A stretch of DNA of 64,000 nucleotides from Flavobacterium sp. YO12. Its GTDB lineage: Bacteria; Bacteroidota; Bacteroidia; Flavobacteriales; Flavobacteriaceae. Below are positions 16,522 to 24,962 of the stretch, one piece after another. The translations under genes and the position numbers were made by a program. The first letter of the stretch is position 1, and every line of letters starts with the position of its first letter. The stretch lies in assembly GCF_004119495.1 (NCBI RefSeq), contig NZ_NRQU01000015.1, positions 18,030 to 82,029 of the forward strand. Direction: 5' to 3'. The notes under the pieces were generated by a model. The model was not told the DNA's origin. It saw only the letters and a program-made list of their open reading frames with translations, and made no database searches.

Positions 16522-17049
16522 ATGAAAAATCTTATCATAACACTAGTATTCGCCTTTGTAACAAATGTATTTTATGCTCAAGGCGCCTTTGACAAATTTG
16601 ATGGTCAAGACGATGTGACATCAGTAATTGTAAACAAAAAAATGTTCGATTTAATGAGCAAAGTAAAAGTTGACGCTACTGATAAAGAAACACAGCAGTA
16701 CATTAATTTGATTAAAAAATTAGATTATTTGAAAGTGTTTACAACAAAAAATCCTAAAATCGAAGCCGACATGAAAGCTTCTGCTGATAAATATATTAAA
16801 ACAGCAGGTCTGGAAGAACTTATGAGAGTAAACGACAGCGGAAAAAATGTACGCATAATGGTAAAATCAGGTGCAAGCGATACACAAATTAGAGAATTAC
16901 TTATGTTTGTTGACGGCGCAAAAAATGACGAAACTGTTTTACTTTCTCTAACTGGAAATTTTGACTTAAACGAAATTTCAGTACTTACAGACAAAATGCA
17001 GCTTCCAGGCGGTTCAGACTTAAAAAAAGCCTCTAAAGGCAAAAAATAA
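16522..17049 (+). CDS. DUF4252 domain protein, secreted
   Basis: 175 residues with a signal peptide (cleavage about NVFYAQ, residue 19). The rest matches DUF4252: DVTSVIVNKKMFDLMSKV, INLIKKLDYLKVFTT and VDGAKNDETVLLSLTGNFDLNEIS. The C-terminus is basic (KKASKGKK). The function of DUF4252 is not established. It lies 16 bases after the anti-sigma gene and is followed 2 bases later by a second DUF4252 gene, so the four genes form one operon. The protein is probably periplasmic. Confidence 0.85.
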   Translation: MKNLIITLVFAFVTNVFYAQGAFDKFDGQDDVTSVIVNKKMFDLMSKVKVDATDKETQQYINLIKKLDYLKVFTTKNPKIEADMKASADKYIKTAGLEELMRVNDSGKNVRIMVKSGASDTQIRELLMFVDGAKNDETVLLSLTGNFDLNEISVLTDKMQLPGGSDLKKASKGKK

Positions 17050-17051
17050 TC

Positions 17052-17588
17052 ATGAAAATCAGCGTTTTTACCTCAGCCCTTTTAGTATTAGTAACTTTAG
17101 TAAGTTGTAATTCTGAACCTTCATTGCAAAAGTATTTTGTGCAAAATACAGACAATAAAGATTTTATTGCTCTAGATGTTTCTCCTACTATTTTAAATTT
17201 AGAAAAAGCAAAATTATCCGCCGAGCAAAATGAAGCTTTAAAGTCATTTGACAAGATGAATATTCTAGCTTTTAAAGCAAACGACAAAAATCAAGCTCAA
17301 TTTGAAACAGAAAGAGCAAAAGTCAAAGCTATTTTAAAAGACCCAAAATATCAACAGCTAATGACGTTTGGCTCAGGTAAAGACGGCGCTTCTATAAGTT
17401 ATGTTGGCACAGATGAAAACATTGAAGAGTTTGTTGTTTTTGCTAACCGAAAAGAAAATGGTTTTGCAGTAGTTCGTGTTTTAGGAAAAAACATGAATCC
17501 AAATAACATCATGACTTTAATGACTGTTTTAAAACAATCAAATATCGACATGGAACAGTTAAAGCCTTTACAGCAGCTGGTTAAATAA
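17052..17588 (+). CDS. DUF4252 domain lipoprotein
   Basis: 178 residues with a lipoprotein signal ending TLVSC (about Cys18). The body resembles the preceding DUF4252 protein in length and layout: a central LKSFDKMNILAF, then FGSGKDGASISYVGTDENIEEFVVFANRKENGFAVVRVLG. The two adjacent genes are therefore paralogous forms, one soluble and one lipid-anchored. No catalytic motif is visible. Regulation is probably by the ECF sigma factor at the head of the operon. A strong terminator follows. Confidence 0.8.
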   Translation: MKISVFTSALLVLVTLVSCNSEPSLQKYFVQNTDNKDFIALDVSPTILNLEKAKLSAEQNEALKSFDKMNILAFKANDKNQAQFETERAKVKAILKDPKYQQLMTFGSGKDGASISYVGTDENIEEFVVFANRKENGFAVVRVLGKNMNPNNIMTLMTVLKQSNIDMEQLKPLQQLVK

Positions 17589-17610
17589 TAAATACATCTT
17601 ACTTAAATTG

Positions 17611-17640
17611 AAAAAGCTCCATTAGGAGCTTTTTTATTTT
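17611..17640 (+). terminator. rho-independent terminator
   Basis: AAAAAGCTCC, loop ATTA, GGAGCTTTTT, then more T. It ends the sigma/DUF4252 operon. Confidence 0.9.
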
Positions 17641-17683
17641 TAACAATTAAGAAGATAAAACTGAATAATATTTATAGGCATTA

Positions 17684-17715
17684 TTGTATATATTATACGA
17701 ATTTAATTACATTTG
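17684..17715 (+). promoter_or_regulatory. Bacteroidota-type promoter
   Basis: TTG at 17684-17686 and TACATTTG at 17708-17715, spacing 21. The possible upstream TTG start of the next gene (17713) lies inside the -7 box, so the ATG at 17752 must be the start. Confidence 0.65.
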
Positions 17716-17751
17716 TCGCTAACCAATACATTTAATAAATTAAAAACAAAC

Positions 17752-18129
17752 ATGGTACAAAAAACATCGAATGCCTTTATAGCGGCATCTTGGGTAGCTC
17801 TTGGAGCTGGAATGATTGGATATATTGTTGGACTAGCAAGAGCTGAAATGCTGCTAAACGAAAAAGGCTATTATTTTACAGTTCTAATGTTTGGACTTTT
17901 TGCTGTGGTTTCATTACAAAAAAGCGTTAGAGACAGACTTGAAAAACTTCCAGTAACTGACATTTACTATGGAATCTGCTGGTTTGGAACTCTTTTATCA
18001 ATTGTGCTTTTAGCTGTTGGCTTATGGAATGCAACAATTTTACCAAGCGAAAAAGGCTTCTATGCATTTGCCTTCTTATTAGCATTGTTTGGAGCAATCT
18101 CTGTTCAAAAAAATCTCGTGACAATATGA
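17752..18129 (+). CDS. YiaA/YiaB family inner membrane protein
   Basis: 125 residues with four hydrophobic segments in two repeated pairs. Each pair holds an EKGYYF or EKGFYAF motif followed by ...LFAVVSLQKSVRD or ...LFGAISVQKNLV, which is the duplicated YiaA/B helix-turn unit. The start is chosen at ATG because the promoter covers the alternative upstream TTG. The function of the family is not established. The gene stands alone, with terminators on both sides. Confidence 0.88.
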   Translation: MVQKTSNAFIAASWVALGAGMIGYIVGLARAEMLLNEKGYYFTVLMFGLFAVVSLQKSVRDRLEKLPVTDIYYGICWFGTLLSIVLLAVGLWNATILPSEKGFYAFAFLLALFGAISVQKNLVTI

Positions 18130-18167
18130 GTTTTAGCGAAAATGAATAAACTTAGACCTAACTAAAA

Positions 18168-18201
18168 TCAAAAAGCTCCAATTTTCATTGGAGCTTTTTT
18201 T
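18168..18201. terminator. rho-independent terminator
   Basis: AAAAAGCTCCAAT and ATTGGAGCTTTTTTT around a short loop. T-runs flank both sides, so it can serve both the YiaA-like gene and the convergent carB. Confidence 0.88.
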
Positions 18202-18217
18202 ATATTAGAATTTGAGA

Positions 18218-21073
18218 TTATTTACTCAAATACATTTTTCTTCTAGAGTACAATTCGTAGAACTGATCGTCTTTTAAATCATCAATAAACAAAATGCTTT
18301 CTCCTGTCGATTTCATTTCTGGTCCTAATGCTTTGTTTACATTATGGAATTTACTGAAAGAGAAAACCGGCTGTTTGATCGCAAACCCGTTTAATTGTGG
18401 GTTAAAATCAAAATCAGTTACTTTACTATGTCCTAACATTACTTTTGTAGCATAGTTCACATAAGGCTCACCGTATGCTTTTGCAATAAATGGCACCGTT
18501 CTAGAAGCTCTTGGATTTGCTTCGATAATGTAAACCGTATCGTCTTTTATAGCAAACTGAATATTGATTAAACCAACAGTTTTCAACGCTCTTGCAATTT
18601 TTTCTGTATGATCTTTTATTTGCTGCATTACAAATTCTCCTAAGTTAAAAGGAGGCAAAGTAGCATTACTATCTCCAGAGTGAACTCCGCAAGGTTCGAT
18701 ATGCTCCATAATTCCTATGATGTAAACATTTCCGTCAGCATCACAAATTGCATCCGCTTCAGCTTCGATTGCTCCAGCTAAATAGTGATCTAAAAGCAAT
18801 TTATTTCCTGGAATAGTTTTCAACAAGTTGATTACGTGCTCTTCTAATTCTTTTTTGTTGATTACAATTTTCATTCCCTGACCTCCTAATACATAAGAAG
18901 GACGAATCAATAATGGGAAGTCTAAAGTATCTGCAAGAGCAGAAGCCTCATCCGCCGTTTCAGCGATTCCGAATTGTGGGAAAGGAATGTGTAATTCTCT
19001 CAATAAATCTGAGAAACGTCCTCTGTCTTCGGCTAAATCAAGTGCATCAAAACTAGTTCCGATGATTTTTACTCCGTATTTAGATAATTTTTCAGCTAAC
19101 TTCAAAGCTGTTTGTCCTCCTAACTGAACAATAACACCTTCTGGTTTTTCATGCTGAATGATATCATAAATATGTTCCCAGAAAACGGGTTCGAAGTATA
19201 ATTTGTCAGCTGTATCAAAGTCAGTCGAAACCGTTTCAGGATTACAGTTGATCATAATTGTTTCGTAACCGCATTCTTTAGCTGCTAAAACTCCGTGTAC
19301 ACAAGAATAATCAAACTCGATTCCCTGTCCAATTCTGTTTGGTCCAGAACCTAAAACGATGATCTTCTTTCTATCCGTTACAATGCTTTCGTTATCTACG
19401 TAGCGCTCGCCGTTTGCTTTTTCGATTTCAGCCTCAAAAGTAGAATAGTAATAAGGTGTTTTTGCTTTAAACTCAGCCGCACAAGTATCAACCAATTTAA
19501 AGACACGGTTAATATTTTGATCCATACGTAAAGTATGAATCTCACTTTCTAAGCAATTTACCATGTGAGCAATTTGTCTGTCGGCAAAACCTTTTTGTTT
19601 CGCTTCAAGCAAAAGCTCTTTTGGAAGATTCGAAACTTTATAGTTCGAAATTTCTTTCTCTAAAGTATAAAGTTCTTCGTATTGTTTTAAGAACCACATA
19701 TCGATTTTTGTGATTTCGTGAATACGGCTCAACGGAATTCCCATTGCAATCGCATCATAAATTACAAAAACACGATCCCAACTTGCAAAAGTTAGTTTCT
19801 CGATAATTTGTTCGTAGTTTTTATATCCTTTTCCGTCAGCACCTAAACCGTTTCTTTTAATTTCTAAAGATTGAGTTGCTTTGTGTAATGCTTCTTGGAA
19901 AGAACGTCCAATTCCCATTACTTCACCAACAGATTTCATTTGAAGTCCTAAAGTTCTGTCAGCACCTTCAAATTTATCAAAGTTCCAACGTGGTATTTTT
20001 ACGATTACATAATCTAAAGTTGGTTCAAAAAGAGCCGAAGTTGATTTTGTAATTTGGTTTTGCAATTCGTCAAGATTGTATCCTAAAGCCAGTTTAGAAG
20101 CAATTTTAGCAATTGGGTAACCTGTTGCTTTTGATGCTAAAGCAGAAGAACGAGATACACGAGGATTAATTTCGATCGCAACGATATCTTCTTTTTCGTC
20201 TGGTGAAACTGCAAATTGTACGTTACAACCCCCAGCAAAATTTCCGATACTTCTCATCATCAAGATCGCGTAGTCACGTAATTTTTGGAAAGTTGTATCT
20301 GATAATGTCATTGCTGGTGCAACTGTAATCGAATCTCCAGTATGAATTCCCATTGGATCCATATTTTCGATCGAACAGATAATTACAACGTTATCATTTT
20401 TATCTCTCAAAAGTTCTAACTCATATTCTTTCCATCCCATCAAAGCTTTATCAATTAAAACCTCGTGAATTGGAGAAGCTTCAAGTCCGCGAGTTAAAAG
20501 CTCATCAAAATCTTCTTTTTTGTAAACAACTGCTGCTCCAGTTCCTCCAAGTGTAAATGAAGGTCGGATTACAAGCGGGAAACCAAATTCCTGAGCAATT
20601 TCTTTCCCTTCTAAATATGAAGTAGCTGTTTTCGCAGGTGCAGTTGGCACATTAATTCTTTCCAAAAGCTGTTTAAACTGCTCTCTGTCTTCGGTAATGT
20701 TAATTGCATTTACATCAACCCCGATTAATTTTACGCCGAAATCCTGCCAAATTCCTTTTTCTTCAGCTTCCAAACACAAGTTCAAAGCCGTTTGTCCTCC
20801 CATAGTTGGCAAAACAGCGTCAATTTGTGGATGTTCCTTTAGAATTTCAATAATCGATTTTGTAGTTAGTGGTTTCAAATAAACATGATCGGCCATGGTT
20901 GGGTCGGTCATAATCGTCGCTGGATTTGAGTTTATCAAGATAACTTCAATTCCTTCTTCACGAATCGAGCGTGCAGATTGAGATCCCGCATAATCGAATT
21001 CGCAAGCTTGACCAATAACAATAGGTCCTGAACCTATTATTAAAACTGATTTTATTGATGTGTCTTTAGGCAT
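18218..21073 (-). CDS. carB: carbamoyl-phosphate synthase large subunit, lacking the allosteric domain
   Basis: 951 residues. The enzyme makes carbamoyl phosphate from bicarbonate, ammonia and two ATP for pyrimidine and arginine synthesis. Both ATP-grasp halves are present: the N-half begins SVLIIGSGPIVIGQACEFDY and the C-half IIVLGSGPNRIGQGIEFDY (about residue 560). Each half has its RPS(F/Y)(T/V)LGG loop and an EINPR or EANPR metal site. The E. coli protein has about 1073 residues; this one stops just after GPEMKSTGE, where the C-terminal MGS-like allosteric domain would begin. Control by UMP or ornithine through that domain is therefore not expected. The small subunit carA is not in the window. 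Confidence 0.95.
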   Translation of the reverse strand: MPKDTSIKSVLIIGSGPIVIGQACEFDYAGSQSARSIREEGIEVILINSNPATIMTDPTMADHVYLKPLTTKSIIEILKEHPQIDAVLPTMGGQTALNLCLEAEEKGIWQDFGVKLIGVDVNAINITEDREQFKQLLERINVPTAPAKTATSYLEGKEIAQEFGFPLVIRPSFTLGGTGAAVVYKKEDFDELLTRGLEASPIHEVLIDKALMGWKEYELELLRDKNDNVVIICSIENMDPMGIHTGDSITVAPAMTLSDTTFQKLRDYAILMMRSIGNFAGGCNVQFAVSPDEKEDIVAIEINPRVSRSSALASKATGYPIAKIASKLALGYNLDELQNQITKSTSALFEPTLDYVIVKIPRWNFDKFEGADRTLGLQMKSVGEVMGIGRSFQEALHKATQSLEIKRNGLGADGKGYKNYEQIIEKLTFASWDRVFVIYDAIAMGIPLSRIHEITKIDMWFLKQYEELYTLEKEISNYKVSNLPKELLLEAKQKGFADRQIAHMVNCLESEIHTLRMDQNINRVFKLVDTCAAEFKAKTPYYYSTFEAEIEKANGERYVDNESIVTDRKKIIVLGSGPNRIGQGIEFDYSCVHGVLAAKECGYETIMINCNPETVSTDFDTADKLYFEPVFWEHIYDIIQHEKPEGVIVQLGGQTALKLAEKLSKYGVKIIGTSFDALDLAEDRGRFSDLLRELHIPFPQFGIAETADEASALADTLDFPLLIRPSYVLGGQGMKIVINKKELEEHVINLLKTIPGNKLLLDHYLAGAIEAEADAICDADGNVYIIGIMEHIEPCGVHSGDSNATLPPFNLGEFVMQQIKDHTEKIARALKTVGLINIQFAIKDDTVYIIEANPRASRTVPFIAKAYGEPYVNYATKVMLGHSKVTDFDFNPQLNGFAIKQPVFSFSKFHNVNKALGPEMKSTGESILFIDDLKDDQFYELYSRRKMYLSK

Positions 21074-21167
21074 TTTGTATGTATTGTGTAGTTATTATAA
21101 TGTATTCAAAAAACATTCACAGTGCTTTAGAAACTAGAATGTTACAAATTTATTACCGACAAGGTAT

Positions 21168-21202
21168 AAAAAAAGGCGATACTAAAAAAGTAATCGCCTT
21201 AT
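21168..21202 (-). terminator. rho-independent terminator of rpmH
   Basis: On the minus strand AAGGCGAT.AC, T-rich loop, GT.TCGCCTT, then a T-run. It lies 18 bases after the rpmH stop. Confidence 0.8.
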
Positions 21203-21219
21203 GTATGTTTATACAAACA

Positions 21220-21381
21220 TTATTTTTTGTGTCTAGGCTCGCTAGAAACAGTTAATTTATGTCTTCCTTTTGCTCTTCTACGCGCTAGAACTTTTCTTCC
21301 ATTCGCAGAAGCCATTCTGTCCATAAATCCGTGCTTATTTCTTCTTTTTCTTTTCGATGGTTGAAATGTTCTTTTGCTCAT
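21220..21381 (-). CDS. rpmH: 50S ribosomal protein L34
   Basis: 53 residues, very basic. It begins [19 protein letters not shown], continues [19 protein letters not shown], and ends EPRHKK, matching bacterial L34 end to end. It is a structural protein of the large ribosomal subunit. In many bacteria rpmH neighbours dnaA and rnpA; here it lies alone between carB and a membrane-protein gene. A clear promoter is on the minus strand at 21453-21482 and a terminator at 21168-21202, so it is monocistronic. Confidence 0.97.
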
Positions 21382-21452
21382 TGCTTTGTATCTTTAAATG
21401 GTATCTAATATCTCTTTTTCTGTTTTGGAGATCCTTATTCCAAAACCGAGTG

Positions 21453-21482
21453 CAAATATACAAAGACTTTTTTTTCTGGCAA
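21453..21482 (-). promoter_or_regulatory. Bacteroidota-type promoter of rpmH
   Basis: Read on the minus strand: TTG (21482-21480), 19 bases, TATATTTG (21460-21453). Confidence 0.65.
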
Positions 21483-21546
21483 GTACTTTAATAAAAATAT
21501 TTTTAATTCATTTTACTATATTTGCAATCACAAATATACATCAATT

Positions 21547-22062
21547 ATGTTTAATAAAATTATCAAACTTATTTTAGCTGGATTACTTGTAGTAGCTGGC
21601 ATCTGGCAATTTACAGAAAGTAATATAGGTAACGGAATATTCCTTTTATTACTAACTGCAATTCCAATTTTTCTTTACTTTAAAAATGAATTTATCCTTT
21701 TAGCCTTCCTTAAATTAAGAAAACAAGACTTTGAAGGAGCAAAAAAATGGTTATCTTATATTAAAAACCCTGAAACTGCATTAGTAAGAAAACAACAAGG
21801 TTATTTTAATTATCTTCACGGAATCATGTTATCTCAAACAAATCTTATCCAAGCTGAGAAACATTTCAAAAAAGCAATTGAACTTGGATTATCTATGGAT
21901 ATGGATCTAGCCGTTGCAAAATTAAATCTTGCAGGAGTCGCAATGTCACGCAGAAGAAAACTTGAAGCAACAAATTTATTAGCTGAAGCTAAAAAATTAG
22001 ACAAACAAGGAATGCTGAAAGAGCAAATCTCAATGATGAAAGAACAAATGAAGAAAATCTAA
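21547..22062 (+). CDS. membrane protein with TPR-like C-terminal region
   Basis: 171 residues. Two hydrophobic segments at about residues 6-22 and 29-47 are followed by a soluble helical part. That part looks like two tetratricopeptide-type repeats: QQGYFNYLHGIMLSQTNLIQAEKHFKKAIELGL and VAKLNLAGVAMSRRRKLEATNLLAEAKKL (each split by position 80-155). The C-terminus is charged. I do not recognise a named family. A TATATTTG box at 21517-21524 lies upstream and a terminator downstream, so it is monocistronic. A scaffolding role is possible but unproven. Confidence 0.7.
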   Translation: MFNKIIKLILAGLLVVAGIWQFTESNIGNGIFLLLLTAIPIFLYFKNEFILLAFLKLRKQDFEGAKKWLSYIKNPETALVRKQQGYFNYLHGIMLSQTNLIQAEKHFKKAIELGLSMDMDLAVAKLNLAGVAMSRRRKLEATNLLAEAKKLDKQGMLKEQISMMKEQMKKI

Positions 22063-22077
22063 TTTTCTAAATTACAG

Positions 22078-22093
22078 CCCGATAGCTATCGGG
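22078..22093. repeat. palindrome CCCGATAGCTATCGGG
   Basis: A perfect 16-base palindrome followed by ATTG. A degenerate copy (CTCGATAACTATCGGGATTG) is at 62746-62765. It is probably a dispersed repeat. Confidence 0.65.
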
Positions 22094-22100
22094 ATTGAAG

Positions 22101-22139
22101 TCCCAAATTCCAATTAATTGTGAATTTGGGATTTTTTTT
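22101..22139 (+). terminator. rho-independent terminator
   Basis: TCCCAAATTC pairs with GAATTTGGGA, followed by eight T. It ends the gene at 21547-22062. Confidence 0.75.
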
Positions 22140-22180
22140 ATTTTAAATTTTCTTTCTAACACGAGACCAACGCTTAGTTT

Positions 22181-22260
22181 GTCATTTCGACGAAGGAGAA
22201 ATGACAAGATTGCGCTAGAAACTTCAAAGAATTGGAATTTGGATTTTTAAAATTGGAATT
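22181..22260. repeat. dispersed repeat elements
   Basis: GTCATTT...AAATGAC at 22181-22205 forms a hairpin around CGACGAAGGAG. At 22230-22260 a unit with TTGGAATTTGG and TTGGAATTT resembles the element before bluB-cobT. They fill the space between two convergent genes. Confidence 0.5.
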
Positions 22261-22919
22261 TAATTCTCTAATATAATAGAAGGCAGATTCTCATTCAGCC
22301 ATTTGTACTTATTAAGAATCATAATATGAGTTCCGCCTTTTACAACAATACAGCTACTAATATACTTTATAGGAAAAACATCATCTTGATCTCCGTGAAT
22401 ATGAATCACTTTTTCATCGATTTGATTTCTATCCCATAAAATAACCGATTCTACTGCCCATTGTAAATAATTAAGATCACGAACCGCTAAAAACTTTTCA
22501 TACAACTTAATGCGCTTATTGACTTTTTCGCCAAAAGAGTATTTTGCAAGATTCTCAATGTTTAAAATTAACTTCATTGGAATCAGTTTATAAGCCTTTG
22601 TGGTTTTGCCAATTTTCATTCTTCTAGGAAACTCAACATTACTTCTAACACTTGAAATAATAATTACTTTTCTGGCTTGAATGTGTTTTGCTATCTCCTG
22701 AACCAAAATTCCTCCAAAAGAAACTCCTATTAAAACAGGATTTTCATGTTTTATATTCTTGCTGATTCGCATTGCATAATCAGACAATGATTCTTTTGGC
22801 TTTGGAATTTCCCACTCCAACAGACACATTTCAAAAATAGTTTCATCTAGTTTGATTCTTTCAAAAATGGCAGGACTTGCTGCTAAACCGGGCATAAAAT
22901 ATACAGGGATTTTGCTCAT
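22260..22919 (-). CDS. alpha/beta hydrolase
   Basis: 219 residues with the alpha/beta-hydrolase layout. VYFMPGLAASPAIF at the N-terminus supplies the oxyanion region. The nucleophile elbow GVSFGG (Ser about residue 68) follows LIGV. An acidic residue is in IHGDQDDVFPI near residue 175 and the His is in GGTHIMI near residue 197. No signal peptide is seen, so the protein is cytosolic. The substrate is unknown. The 290 bases upstream contain no gene that I can support. Confidence 0.82.
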   Translation of the reverse strand: MSKIPVYFMPGLAASPAIFERIKLDETIFEMCLLEWEIPKPKESLSDYAMRISKNIKHENPVLIGVSFGGILVQEIAKHIQARKVIIISSVRSNVEFPRRMKIGKTTKAYKLIPMKLILNIENLAKYSFGEKVNKRIKLYEKFLAVRDLNYLQWAVESVILWDRNQIDEKVIHIHGDQDDVFPIKYISSCIVVKGGTHIMILNKYKWLNENLPSIILEN

Positions 22920-23209
22920 TTGTTTGAAAATGGGTTACAATTATGACTATAATTTCAAGTTAAAAGTACTTTTTTTAGTTGTACCCACAGCAAATCTTGC
23001 ACCATAATTAAAACTCTAAAAAAATAAACAAAAAAAACAACTGCTTCCATACCCAAAATAGAGATTTCAAAAAATAATCTAATATTGAAAATCAAATGAT
23101 TACCTTTGTAGTCCGACATTTTTTAAAATTTTCAAAAAGAATTCTACATGAGATTGTTCCACCCCCATTCTCTATTACATATTAACGACTAATAAAAACA
23201 TGACAAATT

Positions 23210-23515
23210 ATGGAATCTATTGAAATTACTATGGAAATCAAAGACAATACTTTTGCAAGACAATTTGAAACCACAGTTCCAGAAGGATTATTAAGCATTG
23301 AATATTCATTTCAGGAAAAGAAAATTTTCCTAACAAAAATCAACACTCCAGAAAACTACGAAAATCAAGCTGTAATCGACACCTTACTTAAAAACATAAT
23401 GGAGCTGAGCACAGAAAAAAAATTGAGAGTAGTTCCAATCCATCCAAAAATTGTTTCTTTTTTCAAGAAAAACCCAAAATACAAAGAATTGCTTCCTCCG
23501 GGAATTAGAATCTAA
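23210..23515 (+). CDS. small GNAT-like (YjdJ-type) protein
   Basis: 101 residues. VPEGLLSIEYSFQEKKIFLTKI (about residues 24-45), then VIDTLLKNIMELSTEKKLRVVPIHPKIVSFFKKNPKY, resembles the small YjdJ/Acetyltransf_CG group of the GNAT superfamily. The usual acetyl-CoA pyrophosphate loop (G-x-G-x-G/A) between the strands and the last helix is not visible, so catalysis is doubtful. A TACCTTTG box at 23101-23108 lies 100 bases upstream. Its stop overlaps the convergent transporter stop by 4 bases. Confidence 0.65.
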   Translation: MESIEITMEIKDNTFARQFETTVPEGLLSIEYSFQEKKIFLTKINTPENYENQAVIDTLLKNIMELSTEKKLRVVPIHPKIVSFFKKNPKYKELLPPGIRI

Positions 23516-24942
23516 AAATCACCTATCAGCTTAAGCCACATACCGCCGATTACCATATAAATAAAAAGCATTACAAGTCCGGTTATTAAACCTTTGACCC
23601 ACCAGCTTTTTAAATCTACGTAGCCGCTCCCAAAAAAAACAGGTGCCGGCCCATGACCGTAATGCGTTAAAGTTCCGTAAATTGACCCTACAAAACCAAG
23701 CATAAAAGCTAAAAGCAATCCTGGAACTCCTAGTGAAACTCCTACTCCTAAAAGCGCCGCATACATTGCCGCTACGTGAGCTGTTGCGCTGGCAAAAAGG
23801 TAATGGCTAAAAAAGTATACTAGCACAATAATAGGAAATGCCATCTGCCAGCTCAAACCTCCTATTTCTGCTTTTATTACATTACTAAACCAGTTTATAA
23901 AACCTAGTTCGTTTAACGAACTCGCCATCATAACTAAAACTGAAAACCAAACGATTGTGTCCCAAGCTCCTTTTTCAGCTTTTACATCATCCCAAGTCAG
24001 AACTGAAGTTAAAAGCAAAATTACCAAACCAATAAAAGCCGTTGTTGTAGCATCAATAGAAAACAAATCACCAGTCATCCAGAGAAATAACAAAATAAAA
24101 AACGTTAAGAGCATCATCCACTCGTTACGGGTAATTGGCCCCATATCTTTCAATTTCTGAGCAGCAATTTGCGGTGCATCTCCCGTTTTTTTAAGTTCAG
24201 GCGGATAAATTTTATATAATACAAAAGGAATTACAAAAAAAGCACACAAGCCCGGAACTATTGCTGCTGCAGCCCATGACATCCAAGAAATTTTTATTCC
24301 TAAATTAAGCGCAAACTTCTGACACATAGGGTTACTTGCTGTTCCTGTCAAAAACATAGAAGACGCAATTAAATTTGCATTATAACTGCTCAAGGTAAGA
24401 TATGATCCTAATTTTCGATGTGTTTCAGGTTGATCCGGCATAGATCCAAAACTCATTGACATCGATTTCATAATAGGATAAATAATTCCTCCGCCTCGAG
24501 CGGTATTACTAGGTACAGCAGGAGCTAAAACCAAATCGGCTAAACCTAAGCCATAAGCCAGACCCAATGAACTTTTTCCAAATATTCTAATAAACAAAAA
24601 AGCAATCCTGTTTCCTAAACCTGTTTTTATAAATCCTCTTGCTATAAAAAATGAAATTCCGATTAACCAAATCACTTTATCTCCAAAGCCTTTTAGAGCC
24701 AAAGTAATTGATTTACCTGCATCGCCGGGAGCCAAAACCTGAGAAAAAGCGGTTAAAGCAATGGCAATCATACACATTGTACCCATGGGAGCAGCTTTTA
24801 GAATAATTCCTAAAATTGTAGCTACAAAAATGGCAAACAAATGCCATGCTTCGATTACTACACCATCTGGCGCAGGGATTAACCAAATTGCAATTCCAAC
24901 TGCAAGCGTAATTAAGGTTTGAGGGATTTTTACTTCTTTCAT
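23512..24942 (-). CDS. DASS-family sodium:dicarboxylate (anion) symporter
   Basis: 476 residues with about twelve hydrophobic segments, the normal length for divalent anion:Na+ symporters (CitT/SdcS type). Family hallmarks are PSNTARGGGIIYPI (first Ser-Asn-Thr site, about residue 144), TGTASNPMCQ, IDATTTAFIGL and a second half-site near ASATAHVAAMYAAL. It imports or exchanges C4/C5 dicarboxylates such as malate, succinate or oxoglutarate; the exact substrate is not readable. The porin gene lies 20 bases upstream on the same strand, so outer- and inner-membrane uptake are probably co-expressed. Confidence 0.9.
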   Translation of the reverse strand: MKEVKIPQTLITLAVGIAIWLIPAPDGVVIEAWHLFAIFVATILGIILKAAPMGTMCMIAIALTAFSQVLAPGDAGKSITLALKGFGDKVIWLIGISFFIARGFIKTGLGNRIAFLFIRIFGKSSLGLAYGLGLADLVLAPAVPSNTARGGGIIYPIMKSMSMSFGSMPDQPETHRKLGSYLTLSSYNANLIASSMFLTGTASNPMCQKFALNLGIKISWMSWAAAAIVPGLCAFFVIPFVLYKIYPPELKKTGDAPQIAAQKLKDMGPITRNEWMMLLTFFILLFLWMTGDLFSIDATTTAFIGLVILLLTSVLTWDDVKAEKGAWDTIVWFSVLVMMASSLNELGFINWFSNVIKAEIGGLSWQMAFPIIVLVYFFSHYLFASATAHVAAMYAALLGVGVSLGVPGLLLAFMLGFVGSIYGTLTHYGHGPAPVFFGSGYVDLKSWWVKGLITGLVMLFIYMVIGGMWLKLIGDF

Positions 24943-24962
24943 AAAATTAGGATTAAATTAGA

